Positions 18,643 to 26,053 of a stretch of DNA of 64,000 nucleotides are shown piece after piece. The DNA comes from Erythrobacter sp. 3-20A1M (lineage in GTDB: Bacteria; Pseudomonadota; Alphaproteobacteria; Sphingomonadales; Sphingomonadaceae). The DNA lies in NCBI RefSeq assembly GCF_018636735.1, contig NZ_CP045200.1, positions 1,922,001 to 1,986,000 of the forward strand, written 5' to 3'. The position numbers were made by a program, and so were the translations under genes. The first letter of the stretch is position 1; the number at the start of each line of letters is the position of its first letter. The notes beneath the pieces are model-generated. The model saw only the letters and a list, made by a program, of their open reading frames with translations, did no database searches and had not been told where the DNA came from.

Positions 18643-19562
18643 GCGCCGCAGCGTGCAGCGAAACCGTGCCTCCTTTGCGCAGGGCCGCGTTGTCTCTCGC
18701 ATCGATATTGCTGGTGGCGGGTTGCACGACTGTGCAGCAACGCGCCGACGCTGAGGCTTCGGCTGCGGATATTCTGTTCGTCGACCAGTTCGACGGCCCC
18801 GCGCTCGATCCGAGCAAGTGGAACGTCGAGGGGCCGGAGTTCTGGGTGAACAACGAACAGCAGGCCTATGTCGATGCGCCCGATACGATCCAGCTTCTGC
18901 CGGCTGGCGCGATATCCGGAGCCGAGGACGGGGTGCTGGTCCTGAAGCCGCAGTTCCGCAAGGGGTTTCGCACGCCGTCGGGCCGCACGGCGGATTTCGT
19001 GTCGGGCCGCATCAATACCCGGGACAAGTTCGACTTCACCTACGGGACGGCATCAGCGCGGATAAAGATGCCGGACGCGGCGGGGGTTTGGCCGGCCTTC
19101 TGGTTGCTGGGATATGGCGATTGGCCCGCCTCGGGCGAGACCGACATCATGGAATATGTCGGCGAGAAGGACTGGGTCGGCGTGGCAATGCACGGACCTG
19201 GCTATTCCGGCGAAACGCCGCTGGTGAACAAATACTACTTTCCCGACGACACCGACGTGACGGACTGGCATGTCTATTCGGTCGAACGGTCGCCCGACCA
19301 GCTGCTGTTCAAGATCGATGGCAGGCCGATCTACCGCGTGACGCGCCCGATGGTCGAACATTACGGCAAATGGGTCTACGACCGGCCCGAATATATCATC
19401 CTGAACTTCGCGCTCGGCGGGGCCTACCCCTCCAAGATCAACGGCATCGAGCGGCCCTATAACGGGCTGCCGGTGGAGACGGTCGAGCGGATCAAGAATG
19501 GCGACATAGCGATGTATGTCGATTGGGTGCGCGTGACTGGAGAGGCAGCCGACGCCGAGTGA
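18639..19562 (+). CDS. GH16 endo-beta-1,3-glucanase (laminarinase) lipoprotein
   Basis: A 307-residue GH16 hydrolase. The signal ends in a clear lipobox LVAGC (Cys29), placing it in the outer or inner membrane facing the periplasm or surface. The jelly-roll catalytic motif is GETDIMEYVG, with Glu167 as nucleophile, Asp169 as helper and Glu172 as acid/base. The stretches GRINTRDKFDFTYGTASARIKMP, partly quoted here as RINTRDKFDFTYG, and GVWPAFWLLG are typical of laminarinases. ATG 18639 overlaps the GH3 stop as ATGA. It would cut beta-1,3-glucan internally, feeding the GH3 enzyme. Laminarin specificity is likely, but agarase- or carrageenase-like specificity within GH16 cannot be excluded by eye. 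Confidence 0.9.
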   Translation: MSAAACSETVPPLRRAALSLASILLVAGCTTVQQRADAEASAADILFVDQFDGPALDPSKWNVEGPEFWVNNEQQAYVDAPDTIQLLPAGAISGAEDGVLVLKPQFRKGFRTPSGRTADFVSGRINTRDKFDFTYGTASARIKMPDAAGVWPAFWLLGYGDWPASGETDIMEYVGEKDWVGVAMHGPGYSGETPLVNKYYFPDDTDVTDWHVYSVERSPDQLLFKIDGRPIYRVTRPMVEHYGKWVYDRPEYIILNFALGGAYPSKINGIERPYNGLPVETVERIKNGDIAMYVDWVRVTGEAADAE

Positions 19563-19601
19563 GGGCAGTGGGGCGTTGCCGGTCGAGCCGCCGGCGCGGG
19601 G

Positions 19602-20351
19602 CTACGCCGTGCGCTTGTCCGCCGGCAAACCCGCAACTTCGCCAAGCACCCGCTCGGCATGTTCGGGGCGGCAGATGAGCAGGTCCGGCAGGTAAGTATC
19701 GCGCTGGTTGTAGACCAGCGGGCTGCCGTCGATACGCGAACAGTGCAGACCGTGCGCCAGCGCCACGGCGACCGGCGCGCAGCTGTCCCATTCGAACTGA
19801 CCGCCCGAATGGAGGTAAATGTCCGCCTCCCCGCGAATGATGGCCATCGCCTTCGCTCCCGCGCTGCCCATCGGTACCAGTTCCGCGCTCAGGCGTTCGG
19901 CCACCGCCGTCGCTTCGGCGGCAGGTCGGGTCCGGCTGACGACCATACGCAGGCGCTCGGGTGCAGATGGAACCACCGCCGGTTGATCGCTGCGCAGCAC
20001 CGCGTCGCAACCCGGCAGCGCGACCGCGCCGACGCTTGCTACACCGTTGATGGAAAGGCCGACATGCACCGCCCAGTCGGCGCGCTTCTCACCGTATTCG
20101 CGCGTGCCGTCCACCGGATCGACGATCCACACACGTTCGATATCCAGCCGTTCGGGCGTATCCTTGCTTTCTTCGGATAGCAGTCCGTCGTCGGGCCGCT
20201 GCTGCCGCAAAGCATGGACCAGGAACTGGTTCGCGGTCTGGTCGCCCGCCTTGCCCAGCGCCTTGCCTTCGAACATCCCGCTTTCGCGCACCGTCAGGAG
20301 AATGCGACCCGCCTCGCGCGCGAGATGGGCGGCCAGTTCGGCATCGGTCAT
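19602..20351 (-). CDS. cysQ: 3'(2'),5'-bisphosphate nucleotidase CysQ
   Basis: A 249-residue inositol-monophosphatase-fold enzyme that hydrolyses 3'-phosphoadenosine 5'-phosphate (PAP) to AMP, recycling the by-product of sulfate activation. Metal-binding motifs are LLSEES, WIVDPVDGTREY and, near the end, WDSCAPVAV. ATG 20351 overlaps the upstream DUF2061 stop as ATGA; upstream in-frame codons would give an atypical Arg/Gly-rich extension. It is the last gene of a minus-strand operon with DUF2061, cysNC and cysD, which fixes its role in sulfur metabolism rather than inositol metabolism. Confidence 0.9.
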   Translation of the reverse strand: MTDAELAAHLAREAGRILLTVRESGMFEGKALGKAGDQTANQFLVHALRQQRPDDGLLSEESKDTPERLDIERVWIVDPVDGTREYGEKRADWAVHVGLSINGVASVGAVALPGCDAVLRSDQPAVVPSAPERLRMVVSRTRPAAEATAVAERLSAELVPMGSAGAKAMAIIRGEADIYLHSGGQFEWDSCAPVAVALAHGLHCSRIDGSPLVYNQRDTYLPDLLICRPEHAERVLGEVAGLPADKRTA

Positions 20352-20632
20352 CGCAGTCCGGTTCCCTCTTGGAGCGTCGCCTGGCGATCGGCAGGGGGTG
20401 CCTCTTCGACCGGTTTCTGGAACCCCCAATTGACCCCGGCCCAGGCTCGCTCGTGCAGATAGTAGAGCACCATCTTGGTCAGCACCTCGGTCCCTGCGAT
20501 GGCCCCTGCGGCACGTGCGCTGCCGGTGAAGATGAACCCCAGGATGAAGGTGTCGAGACTGCCGAGCAACCGCCAGCTGATCGCCTTGACCAGTGAGCGG
20601 GAATGGGCTTCCCTACCTTTGAAAAGAAACAT
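20348..20632 (-). CDS. DUF2061 family small membrane protein
   Basis: A 94-residue protein with the DUF2061 signature: SLVKAISWRLLGSLDTFILG followed by a hydrophobic FIFTGSARAAGAIAGTEVLTKMVLYYLHERAW. It has about two membrane segments and a short charged tail. DUF2061 proteins have no proven function but often sit inside sulfate-assimilation operons, as here between cysNC (22 bases away) and cysQ (4-base overlap). A role in sulfate uptake or in retaining an intermediate at the membrane is possible, but this is guesswork. Confidence 0.85.
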   Translation of the reverse strand: MFLFKGREAHSRSLVKAISWRLLGSLDTFILGFIFTGSARAAGAIAGTEVLTKMVLYYLHERAWAGVNWGFQKPVEEAPPADRQATLQEGTGLR

Positions 20633-20653
20633 GTCGCCCCCTGTGATCGGCCG

Positions 20654-22579
20654 CTATTTTAGCGGCATGAGCCGCTGCACGATGTAGTCTGCGGCTTCTT
20701 CAGCCGACATCTCGACCGTGTTTACCGTGATATCGGGGGTCTGTGGCTCCTCATACGAACTGTCTATGCCGGTGAAATTCTTCAACGTCCCGCTCCGGGC
20801 CTTTTTGTACAGGCCCTTCTCGTCGCGCGCCTCGGCCACTTCCAGTGGCGTGTCGACGAAGATTTCGACGAACTCGCCATCGGGCAGCATGTCGCGCACC
20901 ATCTCGCGCTCCGCACGGAACGGGCTGATGAAGGCGGTCAGGACGATCAACCCGGCATCGGCCATCAGCTTCGACACCTCGCCGATCCGCCGGATGTTCT
21001 CGATCCGGTCCGCCTCGGTGAAACCGAGGTCCTTGTTCAGCCCGTGGCGGATATTGTCGCCGTCGAGCAGGAAGGTGTGCCGGTTCATCAACGCGAGCTT
21101 CTTCTCGACCTCGTTGGCGATGGTCGACTTGCCCGAGCCCGAAAGACCGGTGAACCAGAGGACCTTGGGCGTCTGGTTCTTCAGGCTGGCGCGCTCGCGC
21201 CGGGTAACGTCGGTCGGCTGCCAGTGCACGTTCTGCGCGCGGCGAAGGCTGAAATTGATCATGCCCGCCGCGACTGTCGCATTGGTGATCTTGTCGATCA
21301 GGATGAAGCCGCCGAGCGCCGGATTGTCCTGATAAGGCTCGAACACGATCGACCGGTCGGTATGCATCTCCGCCACGCCGATCGCATTGAGAGACAGCGT
21401 CTTGGCGGCCAGTTGCGCCATCGTGTTGACGTTGATCTCGTATTTCGGCTCCTGCACCGTGGCCGAGACGGTCTGTGTGCCGAGCTTCAGCCAATAGGCG
21501 CGCCCGACATGCAAATCCTCGTCCGACAGCCAGACGAAAGTGGATTCGAACTGGTCGGCGGTCTGGGGCGGATCGTCCGCATCCGCGATCACGTCGCCGC
21601 GCGAACAGTCGATCTCGTCGGCGAAGGTGATGGTGGTCGATTCCCCCGCCATCGCTCCGTCACGGTCTTCCGAGCTGTCGGCATCGGGCATCGCCACCAC
21701 GCGCGCGACCGTGGTGGTCTTGCCCGACGGAAGCACGCGTACCCTGTCGCCCGGCGCGACGGTGCCGGAGGCGACGAGGCCGGCGAAACCGCGGAAGTCG
21801 AGATTGGGTCGGTTTACCCATTGAACCGGCATGCGGAATGGCTTCGCCCCTTCCACCTCGGAACTGACCTCCACCGCTTCGAGATGCTCGATCAGGCTCG
21901 GGCCATCATACCAGGGGGTGTTGTCCGATGGTGCGGTAGTGATGTTGTCGCCGCGGAAACCGGAGATCGGGATTGCGGTAAAATTCTCGATCCCGATGCC
22001 TTGCGCGAATTCGGCGTAATCGGCGCGGATCTGTTCGAAGGTTTCCTGCGAATAGTCGACCAGGTCCATCTTGTTGACCGCCAGCACGATGTGGCGAATG
22101 CCCAGCAGGTGGCAAAGATAGCTGTGGCGCCGGGTCTGGACCAGCACGCCCTTGCGCGCATCGATCAGGATCACCGCCAGGTCCGCGGTCGACGCACCGG
22201 TAACCATGTTGCGCGTGTACTGTTCGTGTCCCGGGCAGTCGGCGACGATGAACTTGCGGTTCTCCGTATTGAAGAACCGATAGGCGACGTCGATCGTGAT
22301 ACCCTGTTCGCGCTCGGCGGCGAGGCCGTCGACCAGCAGGGCGAAGTCGATTTCCTGTCCCTGCGTACCGACCCGCTTGCTGTCGTCCTCCAACGCGGCG
22401 AGCTGATCCTCGAAGATCATCTTCGAATCGTAGAGCAGGCGACCGATCAGGGTCGACTTGCCGTCGTCCACGCTGCCGCAGGTGATGAAGCGCAGCATGG
22501 TCTTGTGCTGGTGTCGCTCGAGGTAGGAATCGATGTCCTCCGCGATCAGCGCGTCGGTCCGGTAGATCGGCTCGCTCAT
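20654..22579 (-). CDS. cysNC: Bifunctional sulfate adenylyltransferase subunit 1 / APS kinase
   Basis: A 641-residue fusion. The N-terminal CysN part is an EF-Tu-like GTPase ([31 protein letters not shown]) that powers ATP sulfurylase, making adenosine 5'-phosphosulfate (APS) from ATP and sulfate with CysD. The C-terminal CysC part (from about residue 460) has a second P-loop, [15 protein letters not shown], and phosphorylates APS to PAPS. The fusion is common in Alphaproteobacteria and similar to rhizobial NodQ. It starts one base after the cysD stop, giving a coupled operon. The enzyme is cytoplasmic. No truncation or missing motif is seen. Confidence 0.95.
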   Translation of the reverse strand: MSEPIYRTDALIAEDIDSYLERHQHKTMLRFITCGSVDDGKSTLIGRLLYDSKMIFEDQLAALEDDSKRVGTQGQEIDFALLVDGLAAEREQGITIDVAYRFFNTENRKFIVADCPGHEQYTRNMVTGASTADLAVILIDARKGVLVQTRRHSYLCHLLGIRHIVLAVNKMDLVDYSQETFEQIRADYAEFAQGIGIENFTAIPISGFRGDNITTAPSDNTPWYDGPSLIEHLEAVEVSSEVEGAKPFRMPVQWVNRPNLDFRGFAGLVASGTVAPGDRVRVLPSGKTTTVARVVAMPDADSSEDRDGAMAGESTTITFADEIDCSRGDVIADADDPPQTADQFESTFVWLSDEDLHVGRAYWLKLGTQTVSATVQEPKYEINVNTMAQLAAKTLSLNAIGVAEMHTDRSIVFEPYQDNPALGGFILIDKITNATVAAGMINFSLRRAQNVHWQPTDVTRRERASLKNQTPKVLWFTGLSGSGKSTIANEVEKKLALMNRHTFLLDGDNIRHGLNKDLGFTEADRIENIRRIGEVSKLMADAGLIVLTAFISPFRAEREMVRDMLPDGEFVEIFVDTPLEVAEARDEKGLYKKARSGTLKNFTGIDSSYEEPQTPDITVNTVEMSAEEAADYIVQRLMPLK

Positions 22580-22580
22580 G

Positions 22581-23492
22581 TCAGAAATAACCCTGCTGCT
22601 TCTTCACTTCCATGCCGGCACCGCCTGCATCCTTGTCGATCGCGCGGCCCTGTCGCTCGCTGGTGGTGGTCAGCAGGGTTTCCTGAATGACTTCGGACAG
22701 CGTGGCGGCGGTGCTTTCGACAGCACCGGTCAGGGGATAGCATCCGAGCGTGCGGAAGCGGACCGAACGCATCACGGGCTCCTCGCCATCGTTTAGCGGG
22801 AAGCGATCGTCGTCCACCATCAGCAGCATGCCGTCGCGCTCCACCGTGGGACGCTCCGCCGCGAAATAGAGCGGCACGATCTCTATCCCTTCGAGCTGGA
22901 TGTATTGCCACACGTCCAGCTCGGTCCAGTTGCTGATCGGGAAGACGCGGATGCTCTCCCCCTTGTTCTTGCGCGCGTTGTAGAGGTTCCACAATTCGGG
23001 GCGCTGGCTTTTGGGGTCCCAGCCGTGGCTGGCTGTACGGAAGGAAAAGATGCGCTCCTTCGCGCGGCTCTTCTCTTCATCGCGCCGCGCGCCGCCGAAG
23101 GCCGCATCGAAGCCATGCATGCTCAGCGCCTGCTTCAGCCCTTCGGTCTTCCACATGTCCGTATGCAGCGAACCGTGGTCGAACGGGTTGATCCCCCGCT
23201 CCTTCGCTTCCGGGTTCTGGTGCACCAGCAATTCCATCCCGGTCTTTTCGGCCATCCGGTCGCGCAATTCGTACATCGCCTGGAACTTCCAGGTCGTGTC
23301 GACATGCAGCAGCGGGAACGGCGGCGGGGCGGGGTAGAAGGCCTTGCGCGCGAGATGCAGCATCACCGCGCTGTCCTTGCCCACGGAATACAGCATCACC
23401 GGCCGTTCCGCCTCGGCGGCGACTTCGCGGATGATATGGATCGCCTCAGCTTCGAGGCGTTCGAGATGCGTGAGCGGCCGGATCGCGGTCAT
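22581..23492 (-). CDS. cysD: Sulfate adenylyltransferase subunit 2 CysD
   Basis: A 303-residue catalytic subunit of ATP sulfurylase, working with the CysN domain of the next gene. The PP-loop ATP motif is [15 protein letters not shown], and the family stretches [17 protein letters not shown] and [15 protein letters not shown] are intact. I chose ATG 23492 because it gives the usual length near 300; an upstream in-frame ATG at 23588 would add 32 unrelated residues. It is the first gene of the sulfate activation operon cysD-cysNC-DUF2061-cysQ on the minus strand. Confidence 0.95.
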   Translation of the reverse strand: MTAIRPLTHLERLEAEAIHIIREVAAEAERPVMLYSVGKDSAVMLHLARKAFYPAPPPFPLLHVDTTWKFQAMYELRDRMAEKTGMELLVHQNPEAKERGINPFDHGSLHTDMWKTEGLKQALSMHGFDAAFGGARRDEEKSRAKERIFSFRTASHGWDPKSQRPELWNLYNARKNKGESIRVFPISNWTELDVWQYIQLEGIEIVPLYFAAERPTVERDGMLLMVDDDRFPLNDGEEPVMRSVRFRTLGCYPLTGAVESTAATLSEVIQETLLTTTSERQGRAIDKDAGGAGMEVKKQQGYF

Positions 23493-23626
23493 GGCCGCGG
23501 AAAACTTGCGTCGGGCATGGGCCGGTTCGGTACACATACGTACCTCGACCGTCACCAGCAAACGAGTATCAGTCCCGAAAGCGCACATTTGCCGCGCGCC
23601 GGGTTAACCGCCCACGCGAATGCAAA

Positions 23627-23992
23627 TTAGCGCGACGCGGTTCGGACCGTATGAAAATCGCCCCGGTCGAGCGAGGCCAGGGCCTGAAGCGCCAGCTTGC
23701 GCGAATCGACCCATTCGCCATCCGCGGTTTCCAGATCATACCGCTCGGCTCGCGCAGCGCGGGTGAACAGGTCGCGAGCACGGTCGGTATCCCCGGCACG
23801 GGCATAGGCGATGCCGAGGTTGATGAGCCGCGCGGCGCTATCTTCCATCCCGTCGTCGGTGCGTTCCATCTTTCTGATAGCGGTGGCGTTCCGGTTCGCG
23901 GACAGTTCGTCATACGCGACTTCGATACGGTCGGATCCGCTGCCGGCCGCCTGTGCCAGCAGCATCGTAGCTACAACAGAAGTGATCATCAT
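23627..23992 (-). CDS. Small secreted TPR-repeat protein
   Basis: A 121-residue protein with an N-terminal hydrophobic segment (ITSVVATMLLAQAAG) that looks like a signal peptide. A tetratricopeptide-like repeat follows: AARLINLGIAYARAGDTDRARDLF and then a second, looser helical pair ending SLDRGDFHTVR. TPR units mediate protein-protein contacts; no catalytic motif is visible. The gene is divergent from the lipoprotein/TonB receptor pair at 24322 and shares its upstream region, including a Pho-box-like repeat about 70 bases before its start. A structural or accessory role for that receptor system is possible. Another ATG lies one codon downstream. Confidence 0.72.
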   Translation of the reverse strand: MMITSVVATMLLAQAAGSGSDRIEVAYDELSANRNATAIRKMERTDDGMEDSAARLINLGIAYARAGDTDRARDLFTRAARAERYDLETADGEWVDSRKLALQALASLDRGDFHTVRTASR

Positions 23993-24321
23993 CTTTCTCC
24001 CATGCTTTATCGAAAGCGAAAATGACTCTCCTGACCCGCAACTGCAACAAAAACGTCATGATGTCATAAATACGTCATTGATGGCGCCTGGGCTCGGCTT
24101 TGGTTTCCAGCAACTTGGCGGGGGCGTTCCGAATATCGGGGTCGTAACGGCCATCCCGCTGAAACTCGGGCGTGTCACGAATGTCATGTTTTTGCCGGAA
24201 AAATCTTCGGCGGTGTGGTCCATTCGGAAAATAAACTGTCACAAGCCGCGCCTAGTTCACGGAGATGCGGCGCGAGCGCTGCGCCTGTCGAGTCCTTCGA
24301 CCAATTGAGGGGAATCCAACC
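23993..24321. other. Divergent regulatory region with phosphate-box-like repeats
   Basis: These 329 bases separate the divergent TPR and lipoprotein genes and contain no convincing gene. Besides the 11-base-period site at 24062-24078, further single copies of the half-site occur: TGTCAC at 24173-24178, TGTCAT at 24182-24187 (9-base spacing, off period) and CTGTCAC at 24236-24242. The clustering suggests a regulated promoter region. Base composition is visibly more AT-rich than the flanking genes. Confidence 0.55.
24062..24078 (+). promoter_or_regulatory. Pho-box-like direct repeat (candidate PhoB-type site)
   Basis: TGTCAT at 24062-24067 and CGTCAT at 24073-24078 are spaced by an 11-base period with AT-rich AAATA between them, which matches the known Pho-box layout (two CTGTCAT units, 11-base period) at most positions. 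It lies about 70 bases before the TPR gene and 243 bases before the lipoprotein gene, so it could serve either. A second, cleaner site stands before the PhoB-like regulator gene at 29576-29593. Confidence 0.5.
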
Positions 24322-25977
24322 GTGAAGCATATCAAACGCACTATCGTGCTCGGCTGCGGCCTCGCTGTCCTGACCGCGTGCGGGGCCGACGAAGTCGCCT
24401 CGCCCGGCACCTCCGGCAATGTCGACATCGACATTACCACGCCCGCACCGCCGCCGCCGCCGCCGCCGCCCACCAGCACGCTGGTGACACCGGCAGGTGC
24501 CTGCCCGACGCTGACCAACGATGGCAGCGTGGTCCTGGCCAATACCGGCACGATCACCGGCCCGACCGGCGAATATCGCAAGTGCGAGCTGCCGAGCCGT
24601 ATCGGGAAGAGCGTAACGCTGCCCAAGATCAACGGCCTGCTCTACGTGATCCCCGGCCGCGTCGATGTTGGTTGCGACGGCGGATTCAGCGCTCCGACCG
24701 CGACTGCGCCCTACACCTCGACCACGATCGGCTGCACCCAGGCGCCGCTTACGGCCGACACCAACGTCACTCTGACGATCGATCCGGGCGTGGTCCTTTA
24801 CGCCAGCAGCGGCCAGGCGTGGATCGCCGTCAACCGCGGCAACAAGATCAACGCCGTGGGCACCGCGACCCAGCCGATCGTCTTCACCAGCCAGGACAAC
24901 GTGGCCGGTCTCAACATCGATTCCTCGATCGGCCAGTGGGGCGGTGTGGTGCTGCTCGGTCGCGGTCGAATCACCGACTGTACGCAAGGTTCGGTGGCTT
25001 CGAATACCTGCGAGCGCGGCACCGAGGGTGCGGTCAACCCGGCCCTCTTCGGCGGCAACGACGATACCTACAACGCCGGCACCATGAGCTACTTCCAGAT
25101 CCGCTATTCGGGCTTCGTCCTGTCGGCGGATAAGGAACTGCAGTCGCTGACCCCGTCGGGTATCGGCTCGGGCACGCAGCTCGACCACTTCCAGTCGCAC
25201 AACAGCTCCGACGATGGCACCGAGTTCTTCGGCGGCGTCGTCAACATGAAGTACTATGTGGCCACCGGTGCCGACGACGACAGCCTCGACGTCGACACGG
25301 GCGCACGCGCCAACCTGCAATACGTGCTGCTGTGGCAGCGCCCCGGCCAGGGCGACGCGCTGATGGAAATCGACTCCAACGGGCTCGAAGGCGACACGCC
25401 GCGCACCGATCTCAGGGTCTCGAACTTCCTCGCCTACCAACCGCAGACGAGTGCCAATAACGAAGGCGCGGACAAGGCGAGCGTGCTGTTCCGCGGCAAT
25501 GCGGACGTGACGCTTTACAACGGTGCGATCATCACGCCGAACAACGAGTGCATCCGGCTGACGTCGAACACCAGTGCGGCGAACCGGGCGACTCTGACTG
25601 CGCGTTCCGTGGTCCTGCAATGCTCGGGCACCGGTGACGCCAAGTTCATCGGCGATGGCAGCGGTGCTGCGCCGTACACCGCAGCGCAGGTGGCAGCGGC
25701 ATTCGGTTCGGGTTCGAACAACAACAATTCGGACTTCACCAACTCGCTGACAGGGTTCGTGAACGGCGCGACCGAAAACGGCGTGACTACCACCGATCCC
25801 GCCGCCCTCAACACCACGCTCAGCGGGTCGAGCTTCTTCTCCGCCACGCCGACTCCGTACCGGATTGGTGTCGCCTGGGCCGAGAACAACAGCTGGTACA
25901 CCGGCTGGACCTGCAGCTCGTCCTACGCGAATTTCGGGACGAGCTCGAGCGCCTGCACCTCGCTGCCCACCACCTGA
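24322..25977 (+). CDS. Large extracytoplasmic lipoprotein, possibly beta-helical
   Basis: A 551-residue exported protein of unknown function. GTG 24322 follows GAGGGGA. The signal ends in a lipobox LTAC (Cys20), then a flexible spacer rich in proline (a run of about eight prolines near residues 43-50). The body is rich in Gly, Asn, Thr and Ser with turns such as INAVGTATQPIVFTSQDN and GGVVLLGRGRITDC, which resemble parallel beta-helix surface proteins. Paired cysteines are frequent, suggesting disulfides. It precedes a TonB receptor by 76 bases, so it is probably the surface or periplasmic partner of that receptor, perhaps capturing a phosphorus-containing ligand given the nearby Pho-box-like site. 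The ligand is speculative. Confidence 0.75.
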   Translation: MKHIKRTIVLGCGLAVLTACGADEVASPGTSGNVDIDITTPAPPPPPPPPTSTLVTPAGACPTLTNDGSVVLANTGTITGPTGEYRKCELPSRIGKSVTLPKINGLLYVIPGRVDVGCDGGFSAPTATAPYTSTTIGCTQAPLTADTNVTLTIDPGVVLYASSGQAWIAVNRGNKINAVGTATQPIVFTSQDNVAGLNIDSSIGQWGGVVLLGRGRITDCTQGSVASNTCERGTEGAVNPALFGGNDDTYNAGTMSYFQIRYSGFVLSADKELQSLTPSGIGSGTQLDHFQSHNSSDDGTEFFGGVVNMKYYVATGADDDSLDVDTGARANLQYVLLWQRPGQGDALMEIDSNGLEGDTPRTDLRVSNFLAYQPQTSANNEGADKASVLFRGNADVTLYNGAIITPNNECIRLTSNTSAANRATLTARSVVLQCSGTGDAKFIGDGSGAAPYTAAQVAAAFGSGSNNNNSDFTNSLTGFVNGATENGVTTTDPAALNTTLSGSSFFSATPTPYRIGVAWAENNSWYTGWTCSSSYANFGTSSSACTSLPTT

Positions 25978-25994
25978 GGCAGCCGCCACTGACC

Positions 25995-26030
25995 CCGGGG
26001 GCGGCCGCCAGCGTGGCTGCCCCCGGTTTT
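25995..26030 (+). terminator. Strong hairpin with T-run between lipoprotein and TBDR genes
   Basis: CCGGGGGC at 25995-26002 pairs perfectly with GCCCCCGG at 26019-26026, extended by further GC pairs inside, and is followed directly by TTTT. This is the form of an intrinsic terminator. It begins about 17 bases after the lipoprotein stop and before the receptor start at 26054, so it would reduce read-through and let the lipoprotein be made in excess over the receptor. Confidence 0.75.
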
Positions 26031-26053
26031 CGTATCGAATGAGGGGAAACCAG

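Noticed and set aside
21044-22690. Plus-strand open frame of 548 codons opposite cysNC
   Set aside because: cysNC has two intact P-loops and full family conservation on the other strand.
24173-24187. TGTCAC and TGTCAT as a further Pho box
   Set aside because: The units are 9 bases apart instead of 11, so the helical phasing is wrong for a PhoB-type dimer.
24460-24472. CCG triplet run as a simple repeat or phase-variation tract
   Set aside because: It encodes the proline spacer after the lipoprotein anchor; the triplet length keeps the frame, so it would not switch the gene on and off.
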